NCBI GenBank assembly: GCA_948470475.1
Contig: OX419338.1
Coordinates: forward strand, 6,769,705 to 6,833,704
Source: Galaxea fascicularis
Lineage: Eukaryota; Cnidaria; Anthozoa; Scleractinia; Euphylliidae
Direction: 5' to 3'
Length of the DNA stretch: 64,000 bases
The notes below the pieces were generated by a model. That model saw only the letters and a program-made list of their open reading frames with translations, had not been told where the DNA came from and ran no database searches. Shown here piece by piece: positions 56,301-64,000 of the stretch (positions within the stretch are counted from its first letter, which is position 1; each line of letters opens with the position of its first letter). The translations under genes were made by a program, and so were the position numbers.

Positions 56301-59300
56301 TTTATCCCTCCCCCGTCCCCCAAGGAAAAGGAAGTGGAATGTTTTTCAACAATGCAAATACCAGGTGTAGGAGACTGGTCACAGTAATAAATTAATAATA
56401 ATAATGATAATAATAATGAGGATTTATACAACACTTTATCCCAAGGCTCAAAATGCCTTACAACACTTATAGTAACCTACATGTAACTACCTTGGTGAGA
56501 CATGCCATGACTGTATCCTCATCCCCATACACAAACGAAGTCTGCGACGCCATCTCTACGTGATAGCCATGAGGTGCCTGCAGCAGAAATCTCAACACAT
56601 GACGCCCAGGCGGCAGAATGAGCACAGAAGCCTTGGTGCCTGTTGTGCAGATTCTTAAAATGGGCTGCCCGGTCACTAAGCTCTTCCAGGAGTACGGCTC
56701 AGCAACCAGTCGTCCTGGGGTGGGTGGGGCAGGCTTCTCTTCTATTGATACACAGTCTTTTAGTTCTGAATAATAACGATAAACCTTTTAGTAGCTGACC
56801 AGGAACTACAAACAAGATGGCCTGGGGAACAGCGGAGCTGGAGTGGGTTCTATGGGTCTCATTTCCTGTGGCAATAAGGTGGGGGCCAGGGATCTCCTGG
56901 GAGATACACCACTAACTTTGATATGTGATACTAAACTCTCTGTTTGACAGAGCTAGTGTGTAAGCCCAGCCAGTTGGCACTGATCCATTCCCAAGAGAGC
57001 TTAAACAGCTGCAATTTCTTTAAACTGGTGCATACAAGGATTGGCAATATGCCACTGTAAAGAAGTTGAAACTGACCAAGGCTCATTACAGTTCTGTCAG
57101 GCACTTTGATCTTCACATTGTTAAAGGACATTGACCTCTAAACAGCCCTGTTCAGTCTTAAAAGCCGATCATCCATTCACACCTGTTATCGAACTGTTAG
57201 AGTCCTTTTCCCTCTCTCTGTCTTTTTCTCGGATGATAGGCTGAGGAGGATCCAACCACTTGGAGAAAGCTGTGAAGCTCACCACAATCTCAACAGGCTT
57301 CAAGCTGTCCACAAACAAAAACGGTGGAGGGGGGTCTTGGTTCTGAATAGGTGCCCCATGAGAACCATGGTAAGGAGAAGGACTGAGGCCTGTGGCCTTG
57401 CCAGGAGAAGGCGTGGTTGCTGTGACAGATGTGGCTGGTATAAGTCCTGACTTCTTACCAACATGGCTCGTCATAGCAACATTCTAGAATAAAATATTGA
57501 GTTCGACAAACTGTTAACTCACTGTGCGAATCCAAAAACCATGGACAGTTTGATTTGATTTTGACATTTCCCATTGTGCGGCAAAAAATCAGAAGCGACA
57601 CGAAACAACAAACTAATTATCGTCACTGTTTGAAGTTTAGTTTTCTCACGCGGGATTGGCTTTTTGGGTCAGCCTCGGTGTAAAAACCTGACGAGGTTTT
57701 CTTTGTTTTATGAGGTATTGTTTTGCTGTACGCTATTGTTAATAGTATTTTGTTGTCTTTGTTTTACGTCACTCGTGAGCTTCACAGGTTTTTACACCGA
57801 GGATGAGCCGGCTTTTTACTTGAAGCACAATAACATTCATAAATATTTCTTGCGTTCATGTTTTTTTAAATTCTCACAGCAAAGTACCATAAAATTCCAC
57901 TTACATTCCTAAACATATACAAAGAGCTTAGTGCAAACACATACATTGTATCTCATGACCAAATCCTTACTCACTGAATCCCTATCAGTTTTGTATTCAG
58001 AAAATTCACCAACAGAGAGAATACTTACTGTGATTATGCAATGGTGTCATAAAAACGGGTGAACAACTTAGGTAAAATCTTAAGTTTCAAACTGCAGGTG
58101 TGGATAGCAAAATGATTTGCACAAGTTTCACTTTGTGCAAATAATATATCAAAATGGTGATGATCATTTAACGCATGTCGAAGCAATGAACGTGCTAAAT
58201 TTTCAGATTCATGGTTGAGACGGTAGACATAAACTGGCTGCAGATTTAAGGAGCTGTTGGACAGCTCAAACTCCATACAAGTTTTATTTCGGTTTGATTG
58301 AGAGAGCTATTAGCATGGAACTAGCATGGAACTAAGCATAATGACTGGTGCAAACTTGCTATGATTGTTGCAGTAAATGCAATAATGTAGAACTTCTCTG
58401 ATAACTTAACCAAAGAAGTGCTATTTTTAGAAATTCTAGTGCCCCTTTCTGCCAACTAAGGTTAAGTAATGAAAACCTCTTTGGTCACTAAGTCGCTATA
58501 AAGGTCATCTCTGTTGTGCAAAAACGAACTCGGTGACCCCTACTTTTTACTGCATCTTGTTAATGTACATAACTTGATTACCAACTGGACGAAGTTTGAG
58601 AAATTTTTTAATACTCCTTCTATGTGGAATCACCTTAAGTGCAAATTATCACCTTAGAAACGATTTAAGTGATTAAGACGTGAATGTGATGGTATAGATG
58701 AACTCACAGATAATAATGACATTTCACTGTCTTGTCTTTTGAGTCTACGCCCCATTACAGAGGACGTCTTCCCATCAGATGACGCATTAGCACCATAATG
58801 AAGAGTGATTGGAATGAAAATCCATCTCTGACAAATTTTAACTGCTGGTTAGTATGTTAAAAATTACGCTAAGATCAGTCTTTAGTTACAGATTAGTAGC
58901 AGAGACGTTTATGCATGAAGAAATCAGCAAGATCAGTTACAATAAATTCAGCACTCTGGCAATTTATTATTATTCCAGTGTGGAGGTTGGAGCTGGGGAA
59001 AACACGAACACAAAATTATAGAAAAAAAGAGATGTGACAAGAAGTAAATAGGCCATTTCCGAGTTCATGTCTGCCTCCTCTTCAAAGCGAGTCTAAGTGC
59101 GAAGTTTTTGTGATGGTAATTAGTTCTACTTTACATATGAATGAAAACTAATTTTCATAACAAAAACTTCGCACTTAGACTCGATTTGAAGAGGAGGCAG
59201 ACATGAACTCGGAAATGGCCTATTAACATGACAGTAAGCAAGAAGGGAGACCGACCTCAGCAGGGCTTGTGCAAGTAACATCCTCAGTAGTTAGAAACGT

Positions 59301-62300
59301 CATTAGACAAGAAGGACAGCACTTGAGACAGATGTGTGCATGAGGAGAGTAAAGCAGAGTAGAGAAGAACAAGAGAGTTTTTTGAGTTACTTAAATAGGA
59401 ACTGTTTAAAATTAGCATTAGCTCAAAACATACATTTATTTTCATAGATCACTTGACAAGCACGACACTACCAGGTGCCATAAAAGAATTGTTGTTTGAG
59501 TTAAAAACGTTACACGATGACAAGAGTTTAACTAACACAAGATGTGGCATCAAAATCATTTTATGATTGAAGCAATGTTTAAAAGAATATTGGATATCAA
59601 GAATTTTTGTATGTCTATTCACTGCATAAACACAGCCATAAAAAAGAGGAAAAACTTACAACAAGCTTAAGACAAGGGACAACAAGGATATGTATGTGGT
59701 TCACAGATATTATATTCATACATGTACCTTCCCCATGCCAGGTCAATGGAAACTTTGAGGAGGAAGAGGTATCAAAGTACAGTGTAACGCTAGATTGGAC
59801 ATTGGAGAAGAGGGGTCCACACATGGGAGGGGTTAAGCCTTGTTATAGTGGCTAGAAAATAAGTACAGCAGATGTAATTAATAATATTGCTGAGTTCATT
59901 ACCTTTAACTCTGTGTTTCCTTTGGAATAATTGTAAGTGTTAGGTTTGTGGAAGATATATAAATGCCTGAAAAAGGGATGCAAAAATGAAGGTTACAAAT
60001 AAAGCTAACCTGTTACTTTCTTTGTATTAGGTTCTACTATTGGTTAATAGAGCCACTGCTGGGCACAGACCTGCACTTTGCTGTGTTCACCATGAAATGG
60101 TTACTTAGCAACCACCTGTATACAGCATCAGAGACATTGCAGACCTTAAACAACTTGATTGGCAACAGCAATGAGAATGTTCCATGAAACAACTAGTTTT
60201 CAGGAGCAAAAACAATGGCTTCGTTTGAAGAAGAACAAGAAGATTAACTTTATTTAACAAGGGTAAAAACACTTTACAGTTAAAACTGGTAAACTAGTGG
60301 CCCTCATGTTTATTAAACATTTTGATAAGGGCTCGACACTAACGGTAGCCAGCTAGGCACAGACTAGTAAAAATAGGATTTGTGATTCACGAACTATTTT
60401 GGCCAGTGAAAATGTTAGCACAAAACATGTGTACTAGCCACTGGGCTAGTAAGCTGAAAAGTTAGTCTCAAACCCTGTTGATGCATCTTTTCACACTGTA
60501 ATCTGCGTTTATGGCCAGCTACTTCAATGTTCTTCAAATAACTGGCTTGCTCAAATCTTACAGCTGATAATAAAAAAACAAACTGAAGCTGCCATGGCAA
60601 ATGAAACTCTTTTTGACTAGCTTTAAGCAGGAATTTACTTTTTTGGCCAAAATGTAAACCATCTACATGCAAGGGCTTTGCTTTATCTTGACCACTGAAC
60701 ATAAGCAATGATTGAAGTTTACATGCAGCAACAAACTTCCCTTACCTAAAGCATTTACAGAAGTCAGCGTACTCCATCCAGATTTTCTTCTCCTTGTTAT
60801 TGTCATCTTTAACTTTGTCACATTCTTCTGCCTTGTCACCTTCAGTCTTTTCATCATTCATTTCTCCATCAGTACCACCCCCTGGAGTTTTATCTTCGTC
60901 AGCCAGAGCACTAGGTAGATCAAGTGCTGGAATTTCATTCTCCCGAATAGTCTCCACCTTAAGTGAAGAATCCTTTTCTAATTCAACTTTTGTACTTTTT
61001 TCTACCCGTGACATTCGCCTTGACTCAGGGGGTGCTGTAAAATCAGAAATTTAAAGTTAGGAAGAACTATGCAGCTGGGCACCCTGACTTGGAATATTAA
61101 TTACAGGTGCACAGCTGGAAACTCTTCACCCTCACAACAACTGACACACAAAAAAGGCTCATCATTCAGTGTAAGACCTACACATATGCTTCACAAAGTC
61201 AAACCATATTTCTATGTTTGAAAATTAACTAGAGTTCAACTTTGTGAAGGCTGTACAGTCTCCATAGCCACATGTCCCATCCATAATAAAAACTAAAAAA
61301 CTACCATTATTTTTTGTATTCTTATTTCTAGACTTTTATACAAGAACTTCAAACTCTTTTTTTTCAATATTATCTTTTTTTTATTACTTTTATTTTGTTA
61401 AAGTCTATTGGTGATGGGCCCTCCCTTTGATAGAGTTAAATAAAATGTAATGCAGACTCAAAAGATTAGCTGAAACTGTGAGTCACAAAGCAACTCGATC
61501 TGGGTGATGTAGAAGTCATAATAAAAGCCAGTGAAGCTATTAAAACATATATAATAATATATTTATTTAGGATTAAGCTGGTCATTTCAACTCATTATAA
61601 TTTATGGTTAGTGCTTGTAGCCGATATAACAAGTGGCCTGATTGGCTAAGTGCTAGAGTAAAAGTCAACTAACTACTTTGTACATGTAATTTTAGGGCGC
61701 ATTTTTTTATTCACAATTCTGGAATGAGAATGACCAGAATGGAAAATGCACGCGTTTTTCTATTCCGCATTCCTATTCCGGAATGGACAGAACGCCATTC
61801 CATCCATTCTGCTCCCTGGGGCAGAATGAACAAAATGTTGCGAATGAAAATCCAAGCATTCCGTACCAACCATTTGTATTCCAGAACTGTGGATAAAAAA
61901 ATGCGCCCTAAGATAACATTAAAACAGATTGGGAAACAATATTGTTACAGTAAGTATAAGTTACCTGCAAACTGTAACATCATACCCAAAGCCAGGGCTG
62001 TGCTCCAGGAGAGCCCAGTGGCCCATGGTGACTTACTTTTGCTTTTGGGCGACCAGGGAACATTGGTGTTTGCACCAAACCTATATGCTAGGTGTCCATG
62101 ATCTCAAGGGTTTAGAGCTTATCTACTTTTCTTAGAGCAAAACCTTGCAAATTAGTCAAAAAGGTCCTTACTTTTTGGCAGCAAGTCTCCCCCTGGCTTT
62201 TCCATCCTAGACATTCTTCTCCCCTTTGGTGATGGCCCACCAGACTTGTTCCTCTCTGGCTTATCAATAACACTTAGCTTGCTTCCAGCTCTACTCTTGT

Positions 62301-63589
62301 CAGCCTTTTCTGCTGTCTTGGGTAGCTTCTCTTTCTCTCCCTTGTCATTCTTGGCTGACTTCTCTCTATCTTTTGACTTTAAAGTGCCTGATCGTTCCCG
62401 AAGGCTTTCACGGCTGTCTTTACTTTCTTTCAAAGATTCTCTTTCCTTGTCTTGATCTGATTTGCCATCTTCTCCTTCTTGTCTTGGAGATGCAGCATTG
62501 GATTTCTCATCCTGTTGCATGAAAAAAGCGTTTTAAAACAGCATGTACCATACTGCTCATTATCAAAAAGAGCAATGACCAGCTCATAATTATGTTTTAG
62601 GATAAGACTATCTGAAAACAAATCCAAACAAAATCTTGTTGGTGGACAATTTCTGGAACAACAGGTACACACTGCTTAAAACTAAAAGTTACATGCAGTT
62701 TATGCCAACCTTTAACATCACATATTAATTCACATACCTCCATAAATTTAACTGTTAGTATACTGTAATACCTTGAATTGCATATCACAGGAAATGCAAT
62801 GCAACTGGTAACTTGCTGTTGAGCTGTTATATAACAAGATGCCTGGATTTCAAACCAATACCTCTTTTATGCCTGCTGGGTCTTCAGTGCCCCCCTCTTT
62901 CTTCTCATTAGTAGCAGGTTTGTCAGCTCCCTGCTCAGCCTCTTCTTTCCTTTCTCCATCGTCTTTGTCTTCTTCAAGTATTTCTCCCATTGGCTTCTCA
63001 GGGCGAAATTTAAGCCACCTCACAGGGGTCCTAAAAATAGAAATGACCATTTTCATCACCACATTAATTTTTTAATTTGTGTGAAATGACTGTTGAGTTG
63101 TTTAGTCTTTTCTTCTTTCTTTCTTATATGATTTATTTCATATACATCATTAGCTTTTCTTCTTAGTTGAGAACAAAATTAATATTAGGTGGAATGCCTG
63201 AGTGCTCAAAGCATTAAAGCGCATTTCCTTCTTTGTAACCCTCCCAGCACTACAGTGGACTCCTGATCCAACTCTAAGCTGAGACAAATACAATAACTCT
63301 AGTTTACTTGGACCCTATACCTTGCTCTACTGACAGGGATGGGGCTGACTTTATGGTTCAGAAAGGGAGACATCACTTCCAAAAACTGTGGATCCTTGGG
63401 AGGCTCTGGAGGACTCAGAGCTGGCTCTTTAGGCTGCTTTTTTTTCTTTTGCCGGATAAGCTTCCACCGAGGGATCTGAACAGGGGGTGGTGGAGGTACC
63501 AGGGGGCAGTCTCTTACTGTCGTCAACATTACTGGGTGGGGATGGTTGTGAGACAAGCCAGTCTGACGAAGTTTCTCCGATGCATCCGC
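39997..63589 (-). CDS. ADGB: androglobin, last 24 exons (5' part outside the window)
   Basis: Twenty-four exons join in phase into 4,203 bp, that is 1,400 codons and a stop, with no frame break. Androglobin is a chimeric globin of ciliated and germ cells. It has a calpain-like N-terminus, a circularly permuted globin split by a calmodulin-binding IQ motif, and a coiled-coil tail. Seen here (residues counted from the first exon in the window): the post-calpain segment GLSHNHPHPVMLTTVRDCPL (1-90), low-complexity Lys/Glu linkers (146-340), FLFVDSLKPVEIVVSF (about 445), globin helices E-H (570-690), the IQ motif IQATFRGYFLRK (about 710), globin helices A-B with KAWSVIESNLESFAIQIFRL (about 740-770), EQPPNSWFVVFRE (about 795), RGYTFVAEA (856), and a charged helical tail ending TPSKGKKK. 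Vertebrate proteins are about 1,670 residues, so about 270 residues lie to the right. Confidence 0.95.
40446..40700 (-). repeat. tRNA-derived SINE, copy 2
   Basis: Same family as 20424-20677. Minus-strand head GATGGCCGAGTGGTTTAGGG, B box GGGTTCAAATCC, tail (AAAT)n. It lies in the last ADGB intron, in the sense direction of the gene. Confidence 0.85.
40705..40824. repeat. short inverted-repeat element beside the SINE
   Basis: CTGATAACGCAC pairs with GTGCGTTATCAG about 100 bp apart. It abuts the SINE head. Confidence 0.65.
40995..41181 (-). CDS. ADGB: ADGB exon, coiled-coil segment
   Basis: 187 bp of charged helix (EEEKESRLLERASLARAFRT). The donor is CAG|GTATGT. Confidence 0.85.
41821..41935 (-). 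CDS. ADGB: ADGB exon, Pro-rich segment
   Basis: 115 bp encoding QGELTLVPPPKEPDQILQPL and SPPKTI. Phase 1 in and 2 out, consistent with both neighbours. Confidence 0.8.
42054..42177 (-). CDS. ADGB: ADGB exon, SRQKFLNEHMVKVEKDSIEE
   Basis: 124 bp, phase 0 in and 1 out. Acidic tail; donor ATAT|GTAAGT. Confidence 0.82.
42582..42677 (-). CDS. ADGB: ADGB exon, DTERQDEINAMKQAWEAAEP
   Basis: 96 bp. It closely matches the vertebrate KKDTERADEIRAMKQAWE block and is one of the best identity anchors. Confidence 0.93.
43033..43092 (-). CDS. ADGB: ADGB small exon, QQFDTSKPNWTLRIVSDANV
   Basis: 60 bp. It matches the family block with KPxWxLRxV. The acceptor is GTTTTCAG and the donor GTT|GTAAGT. Confidence 0.88.
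43249..43373 (-). CDS. ADGB: ADGB exon after the LINE, basic linker
   Basis: 125 bp. PTESVPRADKLSASVSKGKK is the start of a Lys/Gly/Ser-rich stretch, as in other androglobins at this position. Confidence 0.85.
43374..44300. other. ADGB intron left of the LINE
   Basis: No exon or clear repeat is seen. Confidence 0.4.
44313..49438 (+). mobile_element. L1/Tx1-like LINE, near full length, antisense in an ADGB intron
   Basis: Flanked by the 12-bp duplication AAAATAGTGACA (44301-44312 and 49439-49450). ORF1 runs from 44490: a Ser-rich start, a coiled coil to about 44900, then HRVGKNVEG and FISREDRDLIWRKRSKI of an L1-type ORF1. It has one frameshift near 44905 and a stop near 45030. ORF2 starts at 45583 with an APE endonuclease (ICSLNVRGLGDKLKRREM, LQEVHCSE, GGDFNLVL). 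The RT follows (FLDFEKAFDTVEW, VRQGCSLSPYLF, ISQYADDTTLIL) and a Cys/His end (CSFCQCEVETLIHLFWSC). ORF2 has frameshifts near 45900, 46370, 46690, 46850, 47990 and 48310. It is not active as read here. Host exons are not disrupted. Confidence 0.9.
49454..49556 (-). CDS. ADGB: ADGB exon next to the LINE insertion
   Basis: 103 bp. IHKYIIQAQVLRDSWPLSKS matches the family's YKYIIQ...SWPL block. Its donor (GAAG|GTATGT) abuts the LINE target duplication. Confidence 0.9.
49667..49747 (-). CDS. ADGB: ADGB exon, acidic linker KGSRPLLYDDPEDKEDEEPE
   Basis: 81 bp, phase 0 both sides, donor AAG|GTTTGT. Confidence 0.82.
49757..50345. other. ADGB intron, no feature seen
   Basis: A short inverted pair around ATATTNTTTTGT (49810 and 49920) is the only structure noted. 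Confidence 0.35.
50346..50412 (+). repeat. tRNA-like sequence, probably a SINE head
   Basis: CAGTTGGTTAGAGCATAGCA resembles an A box and GGGTTCAAACTCC a B box, spaced as in a tRNA. The acceptor stem does not pair, so a working tRNA is unlikely. Confidence 0.5.
50723..50871 (-). CDS. ADGB: ADGB exon, basic Ser/Pro-rich linker
   Basis: 149 bp of low-complexity sequence (RPPTSSHPRSAKRPPSG). Phase fits both neighbours. Confidence 0.85.
51381..51498 (-). CDS. ADGB: ADGB exon, TGKAHAVIPAFTFYRDRTGD
   Basis: 118 bp. The GKxxAxIPAF block matches vertebrate androglobin. The donor is GAG|GTAACA. Confidence 0.88.
51955..52036 (-). CDS. ADGB: ADGB exon, YTVKVTEDHMVSLQLGTSKP
   Basis: 82 bp. The acceptor is ATACTAG and the donor CAG|GTGAGA. 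It ends DVYIKLQ. Confidence 0.88.
52492..52679 (-). CDS. ADGB: ADGB exon, RGYTFVAEA to EIRDYYIPNKYNIIF
   Basis: 188 bp. The RDYYIP block and KFRLRVIGSTEPLPY are androglobin landmarks. Confidence 0.92.
53639..53792 (-). CDS. ADGB: ADGB exon, EVFFVDEQVLMVPKLYIILP
   Basis: 154 bp, with LRVVDNDSGEELTRVFQKVA; conserved in vertebrate androglobin. Confidence 0.92.
54140..54368 (-). CDS. ADGB: ADGB exon, globin helices A-B after the IQ motif
   Basis: 229 bp. VWELLSKAWSVIESNLESFA then IFRLMFKRDPGLFPLFPF is the start of a globin fold placed after its end, that is circular permutation. It ends EQPPNSWFVVF. Confidence 0.92.
54894..55215 (-). CDS. ADGB: ADGB exon, globin helices G-H and IQ motif
   Basis: 322 bp. 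KCLLKTVKFHLADSYDLPMH and FAWKAFQFQASLCL form the last helices. The IQ motif is ATKIQATFRGYFLRKLARGY. Confidence 0.92.
55508..55660 (-). CDS. ADGB: ADGB exon, globin helix E to F
   Basis: 153 bp, phase 0 on both sides. MDHALGVVHSVGSLVASFAD fits globin helix E with His at the E7 position. The following stretch (PPPNRKFDLDLGLKDQPKVI) has no His where the heme-binding F8 His would be expected. Confidence 0.9.
56491..56765 (-). CDS. ADGB: ADGB exon with LPPGRHVLRFLLQAPHGYHV
   Basis: 275 bp. It contains YSWKSLVTGQPILRICTTGT and the segment TSFVYGDEDTVM that precedes the globin domain. Confidence 0.9.
57183..57483 (-). CDS. ADGB: ADGB exon with FVDSLKPVEI
   Basis: 301 bp. A Ser/Pro-rich linker, then PPPPFLFVDSLKPVEIVVSF, a strongly conserved androglobin block. 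Confidence 0.9.
57484..59902. other. long ADGB intron with two inverted-repeat elements
   Basis: At 57670-57810 CAGCCTCGGTGTAAAAACCT pairs with AGGTTTTTACACCGAGGATG. At 59051-59220 lies a MITE, listed separately. No exon is seen. Confidence 0.5.
59051..59220. repeat. 170-bp MITE in an ADGB intron
   Basis: The ends GGCCATTTCCGAGTTCATGT and complement pair over about 60 bp. TA flanks both sides. The loop is only about 50 bp. Confidence 0.85.
59903..59966 (-). CDS. ADGB: ADGB small exon, HLYIFHKPNTYNYSKGNTEL
   Basis: 64 bp, too short for most ORF scans. The acceptor is CTTTTTCAG and the donor AAG|GTAATG. It restores the phase between its neighbours and matches the family's YIFHKP block. Confidence 0.85.
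60746..61034 (-). CDS. ADGB: ADGB exon ending WMEYADFCKCF
   Basis: 289 bp. An acidic linker leads into KIWMEYADFCKCF, which matches the vertebrate segment before the YIFHKP block. Confidence 0.9.
61035..62171. other. ADGB intron with one MITE
   Basis: At 61692-61911 TTAGGGCGCATTTTTTTATT pairs with AATAAAAAAATGCGCCCTAA-like sequence at the right end. Inside are several ATTCCNNAATGG-type motifs. The rest is AT-rich. Confidence 0.6.
62172..62511 (-). CDS. ADGB: ADGB exon, Lys/Glu/Ser-rich linker
   Basis: 340 bp of low-complexity charged sequence (for example KSDQDKERESLKESKDS). The acceptor is TGCAACAG and the donor AAAAA|GTAAGG. Confidence 0.8.
62862..63030 (-). CDS. ADGB: ADGB exon, TPVRWLKFRPEKP
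   Basis: 169 bp. After TPVRWLKFRPEKPMGEILEE it becomes an acidic linker. The donor is GAG|GTATTG. Confidence 0.85.
63321..63589 (-). CDS. ADGB: ADGB exon, first in window
   Basis: It starts ADASEKLRQTGLSHNHPHPV after TCGTTCCAG, with RDCPLVPPPPP and PRWKLIRQKKKK. Ends SRA + AG, phase 2. This corresponds to the segment just after the calpain-like domain. Confidence 0.9.
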
Positions 63590-64000
63590 CTGGAACGATC
63601 AGATCAGAAATGTGGTCACAACCAACAATGTAGCTGATTTATTTACTTTTAACTTCATTGTACCAAGATATATTGCCGTTACTTATGGGAAAATGTTCCC
63701 TTACAAATTATGCCCCAGCACTTTGGCCTAAATTACAGCTGTAGACAATAAAACAACAAACTTGTGTAGCCTCAACAGCTTCAAAACAGCCATACCCAAA
63801 TTAGATCTAAGTAATATTTTAGTAAATAATAAAGGCTGCTGTGACCCCCAGCAGGGGGTACTCCAGATCCCAAGTGACAGGGATGATCAGAGGATTTTTT
63901 TGGGCTAGGAAAATTTGGCAAATATTTTTTTCTGTGGCTTGATTTAAGTAGGGACTTTTTTTGGGTGTTCAAAACAATCTGAAGATAAGTTGTCGTGCCC
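63590..64000. other. ADGB intron running off the window
   Basis: No exon is seen up to the right edge. The calpain-like exons must lie further right. Confidence 0.5.

Noticed and set aside
62246..62455. Ser/Leu/Phe-rich + strand ORFs over ADGB exons (also 60794-61054 and 62839-63075)
   Set aside because: Antisense shadows of the Lys/Glu-rich ADGB linkers.

Overview
The window looks like nuclear DNA of an anthozoan cnidarian, most likely a stony coral. It has intron-rich animal genes, tandem F5/8 type C (discoidin) domains on a secreted protein, a full androglobin gene, and a dense set of MITEs, tRNA-derived SINEs and CR1-like and L1/Tx1-like LINEs. The organism call is inference. There are no bacterial signals and no rRNA, CRISPR or functional tRNA genes.

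Layout. From 1 to 4.6 kb there is repeat debris: a MITE built from CCCGGG palindrome modules, then a LINE reverse-transcriptase fragment split by a 1.46 kb TTAA-flanked element. From 4,648 to 14,260 lies one 9.6 kb DNA transposon. It has terminal inverted repeats of about 245 bp, TTAA on both sides, and a six-exon gene of about 1,170 codons for a zinc-finger DDE-like transposase. I know related sequences only as unnamed cnidarian and fish proteins. A 1.55 kb palindromic element sits inside its left part. From 15.0 to 16.5 kb is a decayed CR1-like LINE.

From 17,441 to 31,063 on the + strand is a secreted-protein gene: one signal-peptide exon followed by four discoidin domains. Each domain is spread over three exons with the same phases (1-0-0-1), so the gene grew by tandem duplication of a symmetric three-exon module. 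Its 3' end is not resolved. From 31 to 39.2 kb there is one intronless ORF of 290 codons (34,565-35,437), an almost perfect 1,369 bp palindrome with 7-bp target duplications (36,142-37,510), and MITEs nested inside another MITE (38.0-39.2 kb).

From 39,997 to 63,589 on the - strand are the last 24 exons of androglobin (ADGB). They join in phase into 1,400 codons without a stop. The calpain-like N-terminus lies beyond the right edge. An antisense L1/Tx1-like LINE (44,313-49,438) sits in one intron, with its target duplication starting at intron position +4. The discoidin gene and ADGB are convergent and there is no sign that they act together. What dominates the window is the contest of mobile elements: TTAA-specific DNA transposons, palindromic elements, MITEs and LINEs inserted into each other and into introns.
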